From the NCBI GenBank assembly GCA_046155815.1, contig JBJXFY010000028.1, forward strand, positions 1 to 13,916: a stretch of 13,916 nt of DNA. Reading direction: 5' to 3'. Below, piece after piece: positions 12,463-13,916 of this stretch. Made by a program: the position numbers and the translations under genes. The notes below the pieces were generated by a model. It saw only the letters and a list, made by a program, of their open reading frames with translations. It was not told the origin of the DNA and searched no databases. The DNA is from JBJXFY01 sp046155815 (GTDB taxonomy: Bacteria > Verrucomicrobiota > Verrucomicrobiia > Limisphaerales > CAIMTB01). The first letter of the stretch is position 1. Each line of letters starts with the position of its first letter.

Positions 12463-13916
12463 GTGACGAAGACGCAACAGTTCCGCGACCTCCTGCACTC
12501 GCCGCGCACCGGGTTCCTGATGGAGGCCCACCACGGCCTCAGCGCGCGCATCGCCGAGGAGGCCGGCTTCAGGGGGCTTTGGGCCAGCGGCCTCTCCATC
12601 TCCGCCGCGCTCGGTGTGCGCGACAACAACGAGGCCTCGTGGACGCAGGTGCTCGAGGTGGTCGAGTTCATGGCCGACGCCACCTCCGTGCCCATCCTGC
12701 TGGATGGCGACACCGGCTATGGCAACTTCAACAACGTCCGCCGACTTGTGCAGAAGCTCGAGCAGCGCGGCGTGGCCGCCGTGTGCCTCGAGGACAAGCT
12801 CTTCCCCAAGACCAACTCCTTCATCAACGGCGAGCGCCAGCCGTTGGCCGACGCCGACGAGTTCGCCGGCAAGCTCAAGGCCGTGAAGGACGCGCAGCGC
12901 GACCCCGACTTCGCCGTCGTCGCGCGCATCGAGGCCTTCATCGCCGGCTGGGGCCTCGACGAGATGCTGCGCCGCGCCCACCTCTACGCCGACGCCGGGG
13001 CCGACGCGCTGCTCATCCACAGCAAGAAGTCCACGCCCGACCAGGTCCTCGCCTTCGCCCGCGCGTGGACGCGGCCGGTGCCGCTCGTGATCGTGCCCAC
13101 GATGTACTACAGCACGCCGGTCGAGGTCTTCGAGCAGGCCGGCATCCGGCTGGTGATCTGGGCGAACCACAACGCCCGCGCCGCCATCACCGCCATGCAG
13201 CGCGTCTCGCGGACCATCTTCGCCGAGCGCTCCGTGGCCAACGTCGAGGACCAGATCGCGCCGGTGAAGGAGGTCTTCCGCCTGCAGAACGCCGCCGAGC
13301 TTGAGGCCGCCGAGGACCGCTACCTGCCGCGCCGCGCCGAGACGCTGAACGCCATCATCCTCGCCGCCAGCCGCGGCAGCGAGCTGGGCGACGCCACCGC
13401 CGACCGGCCCAAGGCCATGATCCCCGTGGCCGGCGTGCCGCTGCTGCACCGGCTCGTCGGGCAGTTCCGCGCCGTGCGCACCAAGCAGGTCACCGTCGTC
13501 CGCGGCTACGCCAAGGACCACGTCACCGCGCCGGACGCGGAGTTCGTGGACAACGACGAGTACGAGGGCACGGGCGAGCTGCTGTCGCTCCTCAAGGCCC
13601 GCCACCGCCTCGAGGGCGACGTGATCCTGTCCTTCGGCGACATCCTCTTCCGCCGCTACATCCTCCAGCACCTGCTCACCGAGGAGGGCGACCTGATCCT
13701 CGTGGCCGACGCCGCATGGCAGGCCCGCCGGCAGCGGGACGACTACTACGTGGACTACATCCGCGCCACGCGCCCGCACTCGCTGCGCTACGAGCCGGAC
13801 GAACCGGTGTGGCTGGCGGACATCGGGCCGAAGATCCCCGCCGCCGAGGTGCACGGGGAATGGATCGGCCTGCTGCGCGCCACGCCCGCCGGCGCCGCCC
13901 GGCTCCGCGACGCGCT
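12463..13916 (+). CDS. Phosphoenolpyruvate mutase fused to nucleotidyltransferase domain (3'-truncated by window)
   Basis: The frame runs from GTG 12463 off the right edge (484 full codons seen). Residues about 1-290 are PEP mutase, which converts phosphoenolpyruvate to phosphonopyruvate, the entry step of C-P bond synthesis. Seen are AHHGLSA (22-28), WASGLS (40-45), metal ligands in LLDGDTGYGN (Asp81, Asp83), the diagnostic EDKLFPKTNSF (110-120), ARIEAF (154-159) and LLIHSK (183-188). EDKxFPKxNS separates true mutases from isocitrate-lyase-type relatives. From residue about 295 a nucleotidyltransferase domain begins: LNAIILAASRGSEL, DRPKAMIPVAGVPLL (315-329), VVRGYAKDH, and a metal-site SFGDILF (390-396). 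This arrangement matches PepM-PntC-type proteins, where the second domain activates 2-aminoethylphosphonate or a related phosphonate with CTP. The usual AAG is AAS here. GTG is chosen because it gives the usual short lead before the first helix; no Shine-Dalgarno is seen. Aminotransferase, decarboxylase or phosphatidyltransferase partners would lie to the right. Confidence 0.9.
   Translation, partial: MTKTQQFRDLLHSPRTGFLMEAHHGLSARIAEEAGFRGLWASGLSISAALGVRDNNEASWTQVLEVVEFMADATSVPILLDGDTGYGNFNNVRRLVQKLEQRGVAAVCLEDKLFPKTNSFINGERQPLADADEFAGKLKAVKDAQRDPDFAVVARIEAFIAGWGLDEMLRRAHLYADAGADALLIHSKKSTPDQVLAFARAWTRPVPLVIVPTMYYSTPVEVFEQAGIRLVIWANHNARAAITAMQRVSRTIFAERSVANVEDQIAPVKEVFRLQNAAELEAAEDRYLPRRAETLNAIILAASRGSELGDATADRPKAMIPVAGVPLLHRLVGQFRAVRTKQVTVVRGYAKDHVTAPDAEFVDNDEYEGTGELLSLLKARHRLEGDVILSFGDILFRRYILQHLLTEEGDLILVADAAWQARRQRDDYYVDYIRATRPHSLRYEPDEPVWLADIGPKIPAAEVHGEWIGLLRATPAGAARLRDA

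Noticed and set aside
12349..13854. Minus-strand 501-residue frame opposite the PEP mutase gene
   Set aside because: The plus strand encodes full PEP mutase and nucleotidyltransferase motifs; the antisense reading is Val/Gly/His-rich without family signature.
1..13916. tRNA or rRNA genes, CRISPR arrays, insertion sequences, phage attachment sites
   Set aside because: No cloverleaf-like sequence, spaced direct repeats, transposase or integrase frame was found in the gaps by eye.

Overview
The window is high-GC bacterial DNA that most resembles Verrucomicrobiota or the wider PVC group. Three things point there: the left edge carries the C-terminal end of a 'Pirellula/Verrucomicrobium-type' haem-binding protein; position 10289 starts a large secreted repeat protein ending in a 'FYRTVPV'-type tail of the kind seen in verrucomicrobial exported proteins; and most genes lack a Shine-Dalgarno sequence, with GTG starts frequent. 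The placement is inferred from gene content only. No rRNA or tRNA gene, CRISPR array, IS element or integrase was seen.

Layout. (1) 2-310 (+): end of the haem-binding-domain protein. (2) 396-4778: three leftward genes, in transcription order a radical SAM protein resembling archaeal archaeosine synthase subunit RaSEA, then trpE, then a stand-alone beta-ketoacyl synthase. A 439-bp non-coding stretch with two abutting stem-loops separates trpE from the synthase. (3) A 194-bp divergent spacer (4779-4972). (4) 4973-8749 (+): a housekeeping operon, prs - rplY/ctc - pth - rpsF - ssb - rplI, closed by a clear intrinsic terminator at 8770-8809. (5) 8893-12373 (+): an orphan membrane sensor histidine kinase whose 3' end overlaps by 35 bp the start of a secreted protein with 14 propeller-blade-like repeats. 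(6) 12463 to the right edge (+): a phosphoenolpyruvate mutase fused to a nucleotidyltransferase domain, cut by the window end. It suggests a phosphonate (probably phosphonolipid or phosphonoglycan) pathway continuing to the right.

Functionally, the central operon joins PRPP synthesis, the ribosome (L25, S6, L9), peptidyl-tRNA recycling and ssDNA binding; it merges two widely conserved clusters (prs-ctc-pth and rpsF-ssb-rplI) but has no rpsR. The flanking genes are more unusual: the bacterial RaSEA-like enzyme with a C-terminal four-cysteine motif, the overlapping kinase/double-propeller pair, and the PEP mutase-nucleotidyltransferase fusion are the best candidates for new biology.
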